64,000 nucleotides of DNA from NCBI GenBank assembly GCA_029237695.1, contig CM055278.1, forward strand, positions 74,504,297 through 74,568,296. Reading direction: 5' to 3'. This document shows, piece by piece, positions 44,325 to 55,673 of the stretch (positions are counted from its first letter, which is position 1; each line of letters starts with the position of its first letter). Under the pieces are notes generated by a model. It did not search any database and was not told the origin of the DNA. It saw only the letters and a program-made list of their open reading frames with translations. This stretch comes from Conchocele bisecta (lineage: Eukaryota > Mollusca > Bivalvia > Lucinida > Thyasiridae). The translations under genes and the position numbers were made by a program.

Positions 44325-44459
44325 TACATTTTTATCTCTTTGTAAATATTCCGTTCTGATTTTGGGATTTTCCCCCCAATGCAGCAGGTTAAATGCGGGA
44401 TCGAACCAGCTGGCCCGGCCTTAAATGACCTTAGCTGTTGACGGGCCGTTAAACACCAA
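44325..44459 (+). mobile_element. SINE-like repeat, 3' half
   Basis: TGTAAATATTCCGTTCTGAT, CCCCAATGCAGCAGGTTAAA, TGACCTTAGCTGTTGACGGG and CCGTTAAACACCAAT. May be the other half of the copy interrupted by the G-run array. Confidence 0.75.
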
Positions 44460-44857
44460 TACCGTATTCTTGCGATTATAAGACGCATTTTTTTTACTCA
44501 GATTTGTATCCCAGAAAGCCCCTGCGTCTTATAAATACATGTAGATACATGAGCATTTTTTTCCACCCGAAATATTGACATAAACGACCAAAAAAAAAAA
44601 AAAAAAAATGCGTTGCTATATTTGTTGTTGTTGTTAGTCTTTGGGGTAAAATCCGGTATTGGAATATTGGTTTCGTATTCTAAACAGTTCCCGCCTTTAC
44701 TCGCGCCTTACTCGTTCTGGCCCTGTGTCACATTCGGTACACATTTTCTATACCGAAGGCGAACAGTGTATACCAAGATCAGATCTGGTCGACATTTTCT
44801 CTGCCGAATCACAATCTTGCCTCTATCATTTTAATTATCTTTTGAAAACATTTACCG

Positions 44858-45640
44858 GTCCCATATCGGTCGGTGTCATTTTGTCGTGAAAAATATTGCA
44901 TGACGCCATTAACGGTAAATCCCAATATGCATAATGCAATTCCACGAAAGTTATAAAACTCCATCATTAGTTTCGAAACTGTGTTTACAAGATGCTGATG
45001 AAAGTGGCAAGCCTAAGTCAGCTGGCCGACATCAAACACACCGCGTGTCAAGATTTACAACACAAAGCCATATCAAATATCAACACACGCGGTTGCTGAC
45101 GTCCGTTTCGTATTCGTCACTAAACTGGTACCCTGTCTAATGCGTTCCAGTGAAACAATACTACTGAGAACCAGACTCTATTTATGACACGGCAAATGTG
45201 TTTATGTGAATTGGGTCTTTATCTCTGACAAATCCCAGCTTATTGCATTAGCGGCCAGACCAGGCGGTGGATTCGCGTAGTCTGCACATGGTTTACAATG
45301 TTCGCCAATCTCTATTTAAAAAATTAAAATTACGTCAGCGGACAATGCAAATTCGTCATAGCTATAGGCTGCTTTCAGCGTCATTTACGGAAGATACAAC
45401 TGATTTTGAAATATTACATACTGTAGGCGAAAGTTGTGTGTTGCTTTGTGGAAAAAAATTGATAACACCCAACCGTGTCATCTAACGGGTGCTATTATCT
45501 TATGTCATCATTCAGCACGAGGCTGTAAACTGTGTTATGTTATGTAGGCTATGTTTTGAAATTGCACTGATTGGTCAACACGCTTTTTGATGTGTGCCAC
45601 AGATGTGGCGAACGTGCGGCTTTCATCCTTGCATCATGGG
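44858..45640. repeat. Long direct repeat, copy 2 (partner 3349-4110)
   Basis: Collinear with copy 1 over about 750 bp (GGCCGACATCAAACACACCG and CATTAGCGGCCAGACCAGGC shared). It lacks the 1,328-bp insertion present at the left edge of copy 1. Confidence 0.8.
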
Positions 45641-45644
45641 GACA

Positions 45645-45895
45645 ATCAGTAACCCATTTCATGCTGAGGATACGCTTATGTTTGCGGAAAATCCTAAATA
45701 TTTTCCTTCTATGCAATCAGAAGTATATGCCGCGACCACCATTTAAACCGTTTCGTCGAGACGGTCGAGACGGTTCAAATGAGTGGTTACAACATATACT
45801 TTCAGTGAGAAATAACAAAAATAAAAATAAAATATTTAATAAATTTCATATCCGTAAATGTGTATTCAGAAAGGAACGGGTTAAAAAAACACTTT
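45645..45895. mobile_element. MITE, GTATATGCCGCGACCACC family, full copy
   Basis: AACCCATTTCATGCTGAGGA at the left, AGAAAGGAACGGGTTAAAAA at the right, central GTATATG...GAGTGGTTACAACATATAC. Confidence 0.8.
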
Positions 45896-46584
45896 GGATT
45901 ATACGCAGATATTGATTTCGAAAATAGTTTCCGTAAATGGTGTTGAAAAGTGAAAATACATACCGCAATCAATAATTAACAATATAATACCACTTTCGGC
46001 AGCAATATGATTGCAAATATAACACGATTTATGACAATAGTCTGTTACACATTTAACACGATTTTGATATACAAATAGGCAAAACTATCGGGAGCCAATG
46101 CACAACCGTGTACTAACCGAGCACGTGTTACATGTATAGTGAAGCGTGTACTACCGAGTTCACAGTGTAATTGAAGATACTAGAAAATGGTGAAATACGG
46201 ACCGGGGAATCACGGACATAGAGTCGGCAAATTACGGACATAGCAAACTATGATAGGGAAAATACAGACAAAAACGTCCAAGGTACGAATAAAAAAACAG
46301 TGTCAGGGAATAAATAACAACAACTTGGCGAGTTTTATTTTTTTTTTTTTTGTTAGGAAAATTGGGTGCGTCTTATAATCTCATGTAGACATTTTCCCCC
46401 AGATTTTGGACTGAAAATAGCGGTGCGTCTTATACACTCTTGCGACCTATAATCGGCAAAATACGGTAATCAAGTAAACAAACAGTAATCCTTGATGTTC
46501 ATTTTACTGCCATATTAAATAAATTTGAACCTGACCTGGTTGTGTGTATGTGGTTATTGTCAGTACATATCTATGAAACAAGCC

Positions 46585-46805
46585 ATGTGGTTTTGTACCT
46601 AAAGAGATGTGCGATATCTCGTGAAAAATATTTACAAAATTTACTTATTTTCTGCAAATGACGTTGACATTTTAGGAAATTTTCATACCAGATACGGAAT
46701 CAAACTCCATTCTGCATTCGCTATGACAATTATGTCAACTTTTGAAGTCATTTACAGAAAATATCACAGTTTCTGTAAATATTTCTCTCATGTATGTCTC
46801 ATATA
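46585..46805. mobile_element. Foldback MITE (TTTTGTACCTAAAGAGATG), copy 2
   Basis: Diverged copy of 7307-7570: TGTGGTTTTGTACCTAAAGA, TTTTCTGCAAATGACGTTGA / TTTTGAAGTCATTTACAGAA, centre CCATTCTGCATTCGC. Confidence 0.7.
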
Positions 46806-46950
46806 ATATCTACACTGTGATGTATACGGCATTATTTAATCGTAATTCTGTATATCGTTTTACCATTACCAATCACTGTAAATTAACTCTTTGCATGCTG
46901 GGAAAGTCATAGCAAAAAGTAGTTCACATATAGCAGCAGACGACACTTCA

Positions 46951-47788
46951 TTATACCCCCCGCAACGAGTTGTGGGGCGGGGTATACTGGAGTCAGGTTG
47001 TCCGTCCGTGTGTCTTGCCATCCGTCCGTCCGTCACTAAACATAACATCAGAGAAATATGTTATAACTTCTATTTCCTTCATCTAAAATGCTTAATATTT
47101 CACACATGCATTCCTGTAAGGCTCTACTACCATGCTGTGCCAAATCCATGACCGTCCAACCCCCGCTGATTCCATCCAAGGTCAGGGTCAAATACTTAGT
47201 CTCTTTTCAAAACTTAGCATCAGAGAAATATGTTATAACTTCTATTTCCTTCATCTAAAATGCTTACTATTTTGCACATTCATTCCTGTAAGGCTCTACT
47301 ACCATGCTGCGTCAAATCCACGACCGTCCAACCCCCGCTGATCCCAAGGTCAAGGTCAAATACTTGGTCTCTTCACAAAACTTTACATCAGAGAAATATG
47401 TTATAACTTCTATTTCCTTCATTGAAAATTCTTAATATTTCACTCGTGCATTCCTCTAAGGTTGTACTATCATGCTGTGACAAATCCACGACCGTCCAAC
47501 CCCCACTGATCCCAAGGACAAGGTCAAATACTTAGTCTCTTTACAAAACTTAACATCAGAGAAATATGTTATAACTTCTATTTCTTTCATAAAAAATTCT
47601 TAATATTTCATGCATGCATTCCTCTAAGGCTCTACTATCATGCTGTGACAAATCATGTTCGTGCCACTCCCGCTAAGCCCAGAGTCAAGCTCACAAGCCC
47701 ACACACTTGGAACATGTTTACATATTTAGGGGTACCTGGGCCCACGCGGGGGATATTCCGTAAGCCTCGATTACTGCCCAATCTAGTT
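46951..47788 (+). mobile_element. Tandem-array element (ATACCCCCCGC / GCGGGGGATAT, ATCTAGTT tail), 4 units of about 170 bp
   Basis: TTATACCCCCCGCAACGAGT with a GCAACGAGTTGTGGGGCGGG foldback, a GTCCGTCC run at 47000-47033, four units (CAGAGAAATATGTTATAACT; CATTCCTGTAAGGCTCTACT; CCCAAGGTCAAGGTCAAATA), then GCGGGGGATAT and ATCTAGTT. It has landed in a remnant of the GCAGCAGACGACA MITE. Confidence 0.75.
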
Positions 47789-47824
47789 AATATTGTTTTT
47801 CTTATTGTTGTCTGAAAACTATGA

Positions 47825-47895
47825 AATTATGTCATGGAATTTCATTGGAATTGCATCGTTACGATGCAATTCCAAAGAAATTCCATGACATATTT
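47825..47895. repeat. Short palindrome (ATGTCATGGAATTTC)
   Basis: TGTCATGGAATTTCATTGGA and TCCAAAGAAATTCCATGACA pair around ATTGCATCGTTACGATGCAAT. Confidence 0.85.
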
Positions 47896-48231
47896 GGCTG
47901 TTAATTTCACCGCTAACATGCAAATGGTTAATACAACACTATTGTGTATACATTGTAGCTGTGTCTCTGTTCCTCGATTGTATTCATTGTATTATTATGA
48001 TTTCATCATTGTAAATCCACATTGTAAATTCTGTTTTCACTAGTTGTGTATTAACTTGAAATTCATTGATCATTTATTTGATATTCATTGTGTATAACTT
48101 GTACATTCCAAGAATACAGTGTTGTCATTGTAGTATTAAATAAAAGTGAAATTTTCATATAATTCTTTTTATAAATACGGTAGTCCATAAAATGGCTCTT
48201 CAAATTTTCAGCCTTACCATCCTTTATCAAG

Positions 48232-51200
48232 ATGAACATCAACAGAGCCAAGTCATTGTCTAAGTTGATGTTAGTCTTGATTTTAATCTCTGCTATCATG
48301 TCTAAGTTGATGTTAGTCTTGATTATAATCTCTGGTATCTTGTCTAAGTTGATGTTAATCTTGATTGTAATCTCTGGTATCTTGTCTAAGTTGATGTTAA
48401 TCTTGATTGTAATCTCTGGTATATTGTCTAAGTTGATGTTAACTAACCCAAGTTGATTGTCTTGATTGTAATCCCTGCTAGCATGTCTAAAATATGCTAA
48501 TCTTGATTGTAATCTATGGTATCTTGTCTAAGTTGATGTTAATCTTGATTGTAATATCTGGTATCTTGTCTACTTTGATGTTAATCTTGATTGTAATCTC
48601 TGGTATCTTGTCTAAGTTGATGTTAATCTTGATTGTAATCTCTGGTGTTAAGTGAATGTTAATCTGCTTGTATTGTGGTATCTGTCTAAGTTGATGGTTA
48701 ATCTTGATTGTAATGTCTGGTATCTGGTCTAAGTTGATGTTAATCTTGATTGTAATGTCTGGTATCTGGTCTAAGTTGATGTTAATCTTGATTGTAATGT
48801 CTGGTATCTGGTCTAAGTTGATGTTAATCTTGATTGTCTTGTAATGTCATGTTGATGTTATCTTGATTAATCTCTGGTATATTGTCTATTGTTTATGTTA
48901 ATCTTGATTGTATCTTGGTATTGTCTGGGAATCTTGGTTCTAACTTGGATTGTTAATTATTGAATTGTTTGTTAATGTCTGGTTATTGGTTCTTAAGTTG
49001 ATGGTTAATCTTGTTGATTTGTAAATGTGGTATCTGGTCTAAAGTTGATGTTAATCTTGAATTTGGTAATTCTCTGGTTATTGGTTCTTAAGTTAATGGT
49101 TATCTTGATTTGTTAATCTTATTGGTTTCTTGTTTCTTATGTTGTGTTAATCTTTGATTTGAAATCTCTGGTATCTTGTCTATGTTGATGTTAATCTTGA
49201 TTGTAATCTCTGGTATATTGTCTATGTTTATGTTAATCTTGATTGTAATCTCTGGTATATTGTCTACGTTAATATTAATCTTGATTGTAATCTTTGGTAT
49301 CTTGTCTAAGTTGATGTTAATCTTGATTGTAATCTCTGGTATCATCTCTAAGTTGATGTTAATCTTGATTGTAATCTCTGCTATCATGTCTAAGTTGGTG
49401 TTGATCTTGATTGTAATCTCTGCTATCATGTCTAAGTTGATGCTAATCTTGATTGTAATCTCTGGTATCTTGTCTAAGTTGATGTTAATCTTTGTTGTAA
49501 TCTCTGCTATCATTTCTAAGTTGATTGCAATCTCTGGTATCTTGTCTTGATTGTAATATCTCTGGTATCTTGTCTAAGTTGATGTTAATCTTGGTTGTAA
49601 TCTCTGCTATCATTTCTAAGTTGATGTTAATCTTGATTGCAATCTCTGGTATCTTGTCTTGATTGTAATATCTGGTATCTTGTCTAAGTTGATGTTAATC
49701 TTGATTGTAATCTCTGGTATCTTATCTAAGTTGATGTTAATCTTGGTTGTAATCTCTGCTATCATGTCTAAGTTGATGTTAATCTTGATTGCAATCTCTG
49801 GTATCATGTCTAAGTTGATGTCAGTCTTGATTGTAATCTGGTATCTTGTCTAAGTTGATGTTAATTTTGATTGTAATCTCTGGTATCTTGTCTAAGTTGA
49901 TGTTAGTCTTGATTGTAATCTCTGATATCTTGTCTAAGTTGATGTTAATCTTGATTGTAATCTCGGGTATCATGTCTAAGTTGATGTTAATCTTGATTGC
50001 AATCTCTGCTATCATGTCTAAGTTGATGTTAATCTTGACTGTATTCTCTGGTATCATGTCTAAGTTGATGTTAATCTTGATTGCAATCTCTGCTATCATG
50101 TCTAAGTTGATGTTAATCTTGATTGTAATCTCGGGTATCATGTCTAAGTTGATGTTAATCTTGATTGCAATCTCTGCTATCATGTCTAAGTTGATGTTAA
50201 TCTTGACTGTAATCTCTGCCATCATGTCTAAGTTGGTGTTAGTCTTGATTGCAATCTCTGGTATCATGTTTAAGTTGGTATTAATCTTGATTGCAATATC
50301 TGATATCTTGTCTAAGTTGATGTTAATCTTGATTGTAATCTCTGGTATCATCTCTAAGTTGATGTTAGTCTTGATTGCAATCTCTGGTATCATGTTTAAG
50401 TTGGTATTAATCTTGATTGCAATATCTGATATCTTGTCTAAGTTGATGTTAATCTTGACTGTAATCTCTGCCATCATGTCTAAGTTGGTGTTAGTCTTGA
50501 TTGCAGTCTCTGGTATCATGTTTAAGTTGGTATTAATCTTGATTGTAATATCTGATATCTTGTCTAAGTTTATGTTAATCTTGATTATAATGTCTGGTAT
50601 CATGTCTAAGTTGATGTTAATCTTGATTGCAATCTCTGGTATCTTGTCTAAGTTGATGTTAGTCTTGATTGTAATCTCTGATATCTTGTCTACATTGATG
50701 TTAATATTGATTGTAATGTCTGGTATCTTGTCTAAATTGATGTTAATCTTGATTGTAATCTCTGGTATATTGTCTAAGTTGATGTATATCTTGATTGTAA
50801 TATCTGGTATCTTGTCTAAGTTGATGTTAATCCTGATTGTAATCTCTGGTATCTTGTCTAAGTTGATGTTAATCTTGATTGTAATCTCTGGTATCTTGTC
50901 TAAGTTGATGTATATCTTGATTGTAATATCTGGTATCTTGTCTAAGTTGATGTTAATCCTGATTGTAATCTCTGGTATCTTGTCTAAGTTGATGTTAATC
51001 TTGATTGTAATCTCTGGTATCTTGTCTAAGTTGATGTATATCTTGATTGTAATATCTGGTATCTTGTCTAAGTTGATGTTAATCTTGATTGTAATCTCTG
51101 GTATCTTGTCTAAGTTGATGTATATCTTGATTGTAATATCTGGTATCTTGTCTAAGTTGATGTTAATCTTGATTGTAATCTCTGGTATCTTGTCTAAGTT

Positions 51201-51345
51201 GATGTTAATCTTGATTGTAATGTCTGCTATCACGTTGATGTTTGTCTTGATTGTAATATCTAGTATCTTGTCTAAGTTGATGCTAATCTTGATTGCAGTC
51301 TCTAGTATCTTCTCTAAGTTGATGTTAATCTTGATAAATGCCTGG
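48232..51345. repeat. 42-bp satellite, about 74 units
   Basis: Unit: ATCTTGTCTAAGTTGATGTT then AATCTTGATTGTAATCTCTG GT. Because 42 is a multiple of 3 and the unit lacks stops in one frame of each strand, open frames of about 530 codons exist on both strands of 49821-51432 (14-residue periods such as LSKLMLILIVISGI and DKIPEITIKININL). Units at 48640-49160 are scrambled by indels, while 49850-51230 is regular with higher-order patterns (TATATCTTG variants every two or three units). It is not a gene. Confidence 0.95.
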
Positions 51346-51474
51346 AAAGGCCGAAACTTTGAAGATATCCCCTGTATATCAAAGTTATCAGGCTCTGCTT
51401 CAGAAACGATGGGAATCATTTTGCGAGCCTAGAACTCTGGCTGTTTGTGTATGTATGTATGTGGGTCTTGTCTA

Positions 51475-51655
51475 TATGTGGCTGTGACTGGAGAAATGGG
51501 ACTTATGGGATTTGTGACCAGTGTAGCTCCTGACCAAATAGCACACCAAATAGAACAGTGCATATCCTGATCAGACTGTGCGGATACACAGGCTGATCTG
51601 GATCTACACTTGTCGCAAGTCCCATAAGCCCCATTTCTCCAGTCACTCCACATAT
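51475..51655. mobile_element. MITE, GTGACTGGAGAAATGGG family, copy 5
   Basis: TATGTGGCTGTGACTGGAGA and CCCCATTTCTCCAGTCACTC ends, with GACCAGTGTAGCTCCTGACC and GATCTACACTTGTCGCAAG arms. Confidence 0.85.
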
Positions 51656-51784
51656 ACTATTTATTGTACTATGTTCATACTTATCAGGTATTGTGTGTGA
51701 CATTTCACTATACATTGTATTATATCCTATATACCAACTCAATGTGTATAATGTACATACATATATTAGCCACAATTTGACAAT

Positions 51785-51935
51785 TTTGGCTTTCTTGCTC
51801 GTGAGAGTTATCCGGTTATGCCCATTATAAAAGTAGTAAGATTAGTACCAACCCCATATTATTTTAGGGAGGTGAGGACCTGGCACCAGGTCAGGTTATT
51901 ATAATATCGGGTTGAATACTTATTTTGATTTTTTT
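51785..51935 (+). mobile_element. SINE-like repeat, 5' half
   Basis: TTTTGGCTTTCTTGCTCGTG, GGTTATGCCCATTATAAAAG and GGACCTGGCACCAGGTCAGG, ending near GGGTTGAATACTTATTTTG. Confidence 0.75.
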
Positions 51936-51939
51936 GTCA

Positions 51940-52965
51940 TGAGCCGGCTTATCTGGATCTACATTTTTTGGCCATACCACTATACAGGTCTGCGGTGTTG
52001 AAAAGGGTTTATATATATCGGGTGGATTTAAAAAAAAAAAGAGCTACATTTCAAATTGCCATATCTCAAAACTGCGCAATAATACTTCAGTTTTTGATCA
52101 GTGGTTTTTATCTCACCCATGTTTGTGGAGGATCACAATCATGGTTTCTGAACGGCATGATGTCATGTTTTTTAGATGTGTTTACAGTAGATTTCCTTTA
52201 ATATCTTGCTAATGGAATGATATATTTTTATGAAATATACCGCAGCAAATGCGGTACACGTTGCCCTTTATTGTACAGGCGGCTTTAATCGCATAATTAT
52301 GTCGTTTTGACGAAGAATCGGTTATCGTAAATGTAAATAAAAACTAGAGCATGTGAATGTAAGAAATATACGGTACTCGATTCTTTGTGAAATCTATAAG
52401 TAAAGAACTTTCAGAGAACACATAAAACACATATGCCATCGTATTTGGTGCGCTACATATCATCAAAATCCGTCCGTTTGTTAGGCAGATTTTAATGAAA
52501 ATCTACTGTAAAAATGATGTCACAGATTACGCCACATCGGAAAATCGGGTTCGGAAACCACGTGATCGCACACCTTGGAGATAGCAGTGAGCATTCTGGC
52601 GGAGGCAGGCATAGTCGTAGATGTCAACAATTTTAGTATTACATCAAAATTTTGCATGTCTCTCGATATGTTGGTTGGATCTTCACCAAACTTCATCGAT
52701 AGCTTCTGTACATGTACATTGGTGGCTAACTACCCTGTATCATTCGGGTGACCTTGATCTTCATGGGTGAGCCACTCGCCAGCAATCGCCTTGTTTATTT
52801 TAGCTTCACTGAGATAATACTGAACTTATTTAGTTGTTGTTATGACTAGGAGAATAACACTGAATTATTTGCATACTTTTTGAGATATGAGACTTAAATG
52901 TGGGGACGTATTTTTTTTATCCATCTGATCTAATGATGTTATGTAATTAGGCCATAGCAAGTTCT
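51940..52965. other. Intron sequence, nothing recognised
   Basis: A 1-kb stretch without tandem repeats, MITE ends or recognisable exons. The 52640-52790 part (ATGTTGGTTGGATCTTCACC) has wording like the interior of tandem-array elements. Confidence 0.4.
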
Positions 52966-52968
52966 TCC

Positions 52969-53285
52969 TCTGTTAAGCGTCCGCGTGCGGGTAGGTTTTG
53001 AGAGTGGTTGTATGAAAAAAAACAACAAACTGTGTATGCTAGTTTACACTTTTCTAAGTTTTAAATCCGTTCATGAATTTACACTTAATACGTTTAATAA
53101 GAGTGTTTTCTTATTATTTAGCGGCAATTTAAATTTATGTTAAAAACTTCCTCAACCCTTTGCACACTGCAAAGGGTTGAGGAAGTTTTTAACATAAATT
53201 TACATTCGGTTTTTTTTCAAAGCCTTGTTTGTTTTTACCGGATACATAAGTAGGTTTTGGCTATTCAGGTGGACGCTTAACAGAG
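52969..53285. mobile_element. MITE, TCTGTTAAGCGTCC family, uninterrupted copy
   Basis: TCTGTTAAGCGTCCGCGTGC at the left, GGTGGACGCTTAACAGA at the right; centre AAAACTTCCTCAACCCTTTG / CAAAGGGTTGAGGAAGTTTT. It is the empty-site reference for the element at 61597-63636. Confidence 0.9.
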
Positions 53286-53399
53286 ATAACAATGGCATGC
53301 ATGGCCTTAGAGTATAATTCATGTACAATATATGGACCAAGCACACAAATTACCTCCCATATCGTATGCAGAAATGGGGGTCATTTTGTAAAAAAGTAA

Positions 53400-53690
53400 A
53401 ACATATTCACAAATGGTGCAGATCATGATGTACACTGTTTGCAAATGTTAGGAAAATTTAAAAACGTCATTAGTGTAAATATTCAGTCTTTCATGTTGAA
53501 GGAAAAATGATCAACAAATGGTGCAGATTTTGATTAGACATCTCATTTTGAGCCGGCTGAGCATGATCTACACTGTTTGCAAATGTTAGGAAAGAGATCT
53601 TTAGTGTAGAAAGAAAAATTAAAAAATATCCACAAATGGTGCAGATCTTGATGAGCCGGCTCAGTATGATCTACACTGTTTCTTAATATT
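53400..53690. repeat. Imperfect tandem repeat, about 3 units
   Basis: CACAAATGGTGCAGATC...GATCTACACTGTTTGCAAAT GTTAGGAAA recurs at 53410, 53515 and 53630. GAGCCGGCTC stems occur in two of the units. Confidence 0.65.
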
Positions 53691-54099
53691 AGGATTAGGA
53701 TTTTCTAGTGTTCAAAGGGTTAATTATTTAACAAATCAAACATGTGCTCTGTAAATGAAGTCATTGGGAGATTATTTCTGAGAATTGTCCACACAGGATT
53801 AATAAGTTATATGTGGAATGTGCAATTTGCCGTGTACTGCATGAATCTTGGAGTTGTAACACTATATCTGACAATAATATTAAAAATTACTAACAATACC
53901 TTATATTTATCATTCTACTAACCATAACTCTGCTAGTATCACTCGACCTTGAACTGATGTAAAACACCTTTCAATCCATCAATCAAATTTGAATGTTGGA
54001 TTCAATTCTCATTATTTTTACTTACCTGTTTCATCACTTTCTGTGCGTATTGAACCATTGCCTTTAAGTGACATTCATATATATTTATGGTAAGATAAT

Positions 54100-54345
54100 A
54101 TGTGGCTTCGACTAGAGAAATGGGGCTGATGGGGTTTTGCAACCAGTGTAGATCCGGATCAGCCTGTTCATCTGCAGTCTGATCGGGATCTGCACTGTTC
54201 GCCATTCCATCAATGAAACGCCTGTCATGCTTCTCACAAGGAATACAGCTCGTTATCAGGCTACATGAGTGCTATTTGATCAGGATCTACACTGGTCACA
54301 CATCCCATACGCCCCATTTCCCCAGTCACAGCCACATATGAGCAT
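54100..54345. mobile_element. MITE, GACTAGAGAAATGGGGC family, copy 6
   Basis: TATGTGGCTTCGACTAGAGA to CCCATTTCCCCAGTCACAGC, with GTGTAGATCCGGATCAGCCT and CTTCTCACAAGGAATACAGC arms. Confidence 0.85.
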
Positions 54346-54357
54346 ATTAAAGAACCA

Positions 54358-54548
54358 GGGGGCTGTTAAACTAAAATGTTCTTAACATTAACAAGGTTTT
54401 CTTGTAAACAATAATTAGATTTACATTTATTGAGCATAGGCTGCATATATGCTCGATAAATGTAAATCCATGAATTGAAATTTCCAGACGATCCTAAATT
54501 TGCACTTACGAACATTTTAGTCGTACAAAATTTAGTGAAACGCCCCCC
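54358..54548. mobile_element. MITE, GGGGGCTGTT..ACTAAAATGTTC family, copy 3
   Basis: Right end ATTTAGTGAAACGCCCCCC and central ATTTATTGAGCATAGGCTGC / ATATGCTCGATAAATGTAAA. The left end is shortened (GGGGGCTGTTAAACTAAAAT). Confidence 0.8.
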
Positions 54549-54711
54549 AGACTGGGCAATTCACGCCAACAGCTGACAGAAGGGGCGTGGTGACATTTAC
54601 TCTCAGCGAAAACATCTGATCAGGGTCTACATTGTTCGCAATTCAAACATCGACGTTGCCATGCCGCCATCAGAAACTGATTGGATTAGAATCCTGATTT
54701 TGATTGAATAA

Positions 54712-55077
54712 TACGGAGCCCCGCAGGGGGCGTAGAATTTTTTATTTTATTAATTCGTTCCCACGATATAACAATTTGTTCCCTCAATTTAACAATTCAT
54801 TCCCATGAATTAACAATTTGTTCCCACGTTAATTCGTGGGAACAAATTGTTAATTGAGGGAACAAATTGTTAAATTGAGGGAACAAATTGTCATTTTGTG
54901 GGAACGAAGAATTGTTATATCGTGGGAACAAATTGTTAATTCGTGGGAACGAAGAATTGTTATATTGTGGGAACTAATTTTTAATTCAAGGAAAGAAATT
55001 GCTAAATTGAGGGAACAAATTGTTATTTCGTGGGAACGAATTAATAACAAAAATCCATGTCCCCTGTGGGGCTCCGT
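54712..55077. mobile_element. Element with TACGGAGCCCCGC ends and internal inverted/tandem GGGAACAAATTGTTAA units
   Basis: TACGGAGCCCCGCAGGGGGC at the left and GTCCCCTGTGGGGCTCCGTA at the right; GAATAA flanks both sides (54706-54711 and 55078-55083). The interior consists of GGAACAAATTGTTAAATTGA-like units in both orientations, the switch being at CCCACGTTAATTCGTGGG (54825-54842). Confidence 0.8.
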
Positions 55078-55189
55078 AGAATAATGATTGGTATCAGGCC
55101 AATCAGCCACATTCAGAGCTATGAATTCCATACTGTATTCCACCAGGTCAGCTGTTAATATACCCCCGGCGTATGAAGTATGTCGAGGA

Positions 55190-55350
55190 TATATAGTTTG
55201 CACAGTCTGATCAGGATCTGCACTGTTCGCCATTCTATCAACGAAACACCCACATGCTTCTAACAAGCAGTATTGCTCATTATCAGGCAACAGGAGCTAC
55301 ATGTACTCGATCACAAATCCCAAAAGCCCCATTTCTCCAGTCACAGCCAC
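55190..55350. mobile_element. MITE, CATTTCTCCAGTCACAGCC family, copy 7 (left-truncated)
   Basis: GCACAGTCTGATCAGGATCT, CATGCTTCTAACAAGCAGTA and CCCCATTTCTCCAGTCACAG. The left arm is replaced by TACCCCCGGCGTATGAAGTA. Confidence 0.75.
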
Positions 55351-55392
55351 TTTTTGATAAATGTCACATATGCTGATAATGTACACATGTAC

Positions 55393-55481
55393 AGTTGAAC
55401 ATCGTTAAACCGGTCACCCCTGGGCGCTAAACCGCTCATCTGGGAGGTCCCAAGGGTGCCCGGTTTAGCGAGGTTCCACTG
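55393..55481. mobile_element. Palindromic Tigger-like MITE (CAGTTGAACATCG)
   Basis: TA|CAGTTGAACATCGTTAAACC to GGTTTAGCGAGGTTCCACTG|TA, with GGTCACCCCTGGG / CCAAGGGTGCCC arms. Related to 21600-21668. Confidence 0.85.
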
Positions 55482-55673
55482 TACAGTCTACGTTTGTTAC
55501 CCAAACTCTAGTCAAACTACTGATAACTCAAAAGTCAAATTCACGATCCCGAGTACATAATTTCCTATATAGTAACTCTCGTTAACTCACATTTTCATTA
55601 ATTGAAACAATTTTCCTCAGTCCCTTGGACTTTGAGTAAACAATTGTAGACTGTATCTGTTTCTGTCCCACAG

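Larger units (their letters stand above)
44462..46466. mobile_element. 2.0-kb TA-target element with CCGTATT ends, mosaic interior
   Basis: Left CCGTATTCTTGCGATTATAA and the right end read in reverse CCGTATTTTGCCGATTATAG, flanked by TA at 44460-44461 and 46467-46468. GACGCA-rich subterminal repeats (AAGACGCATTTTTTTTACTC; GGGTGCGTCTTATAATCTCA) occur at both sides. The interior 44790-46167 is the same material as 1965-2018 plus 3349-4110 and an inverted 237-440 end, plus a MITE at 45645-45895. Confidence 0.65.

Noticed and set aside
49821..51432. Two overlapping open frames of about 530 codons on opposite strands
   Set aside because: Both are produced by the stop-free 42-bp satellite; periodic 14-residue peptides, no start context and no domain.
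54854..55084. Coiled-coil-like frame (REQIV repeats)
   Set aside because: Produced by GGGAACAAATTGTTAA units of a mobile element, open on both strands.
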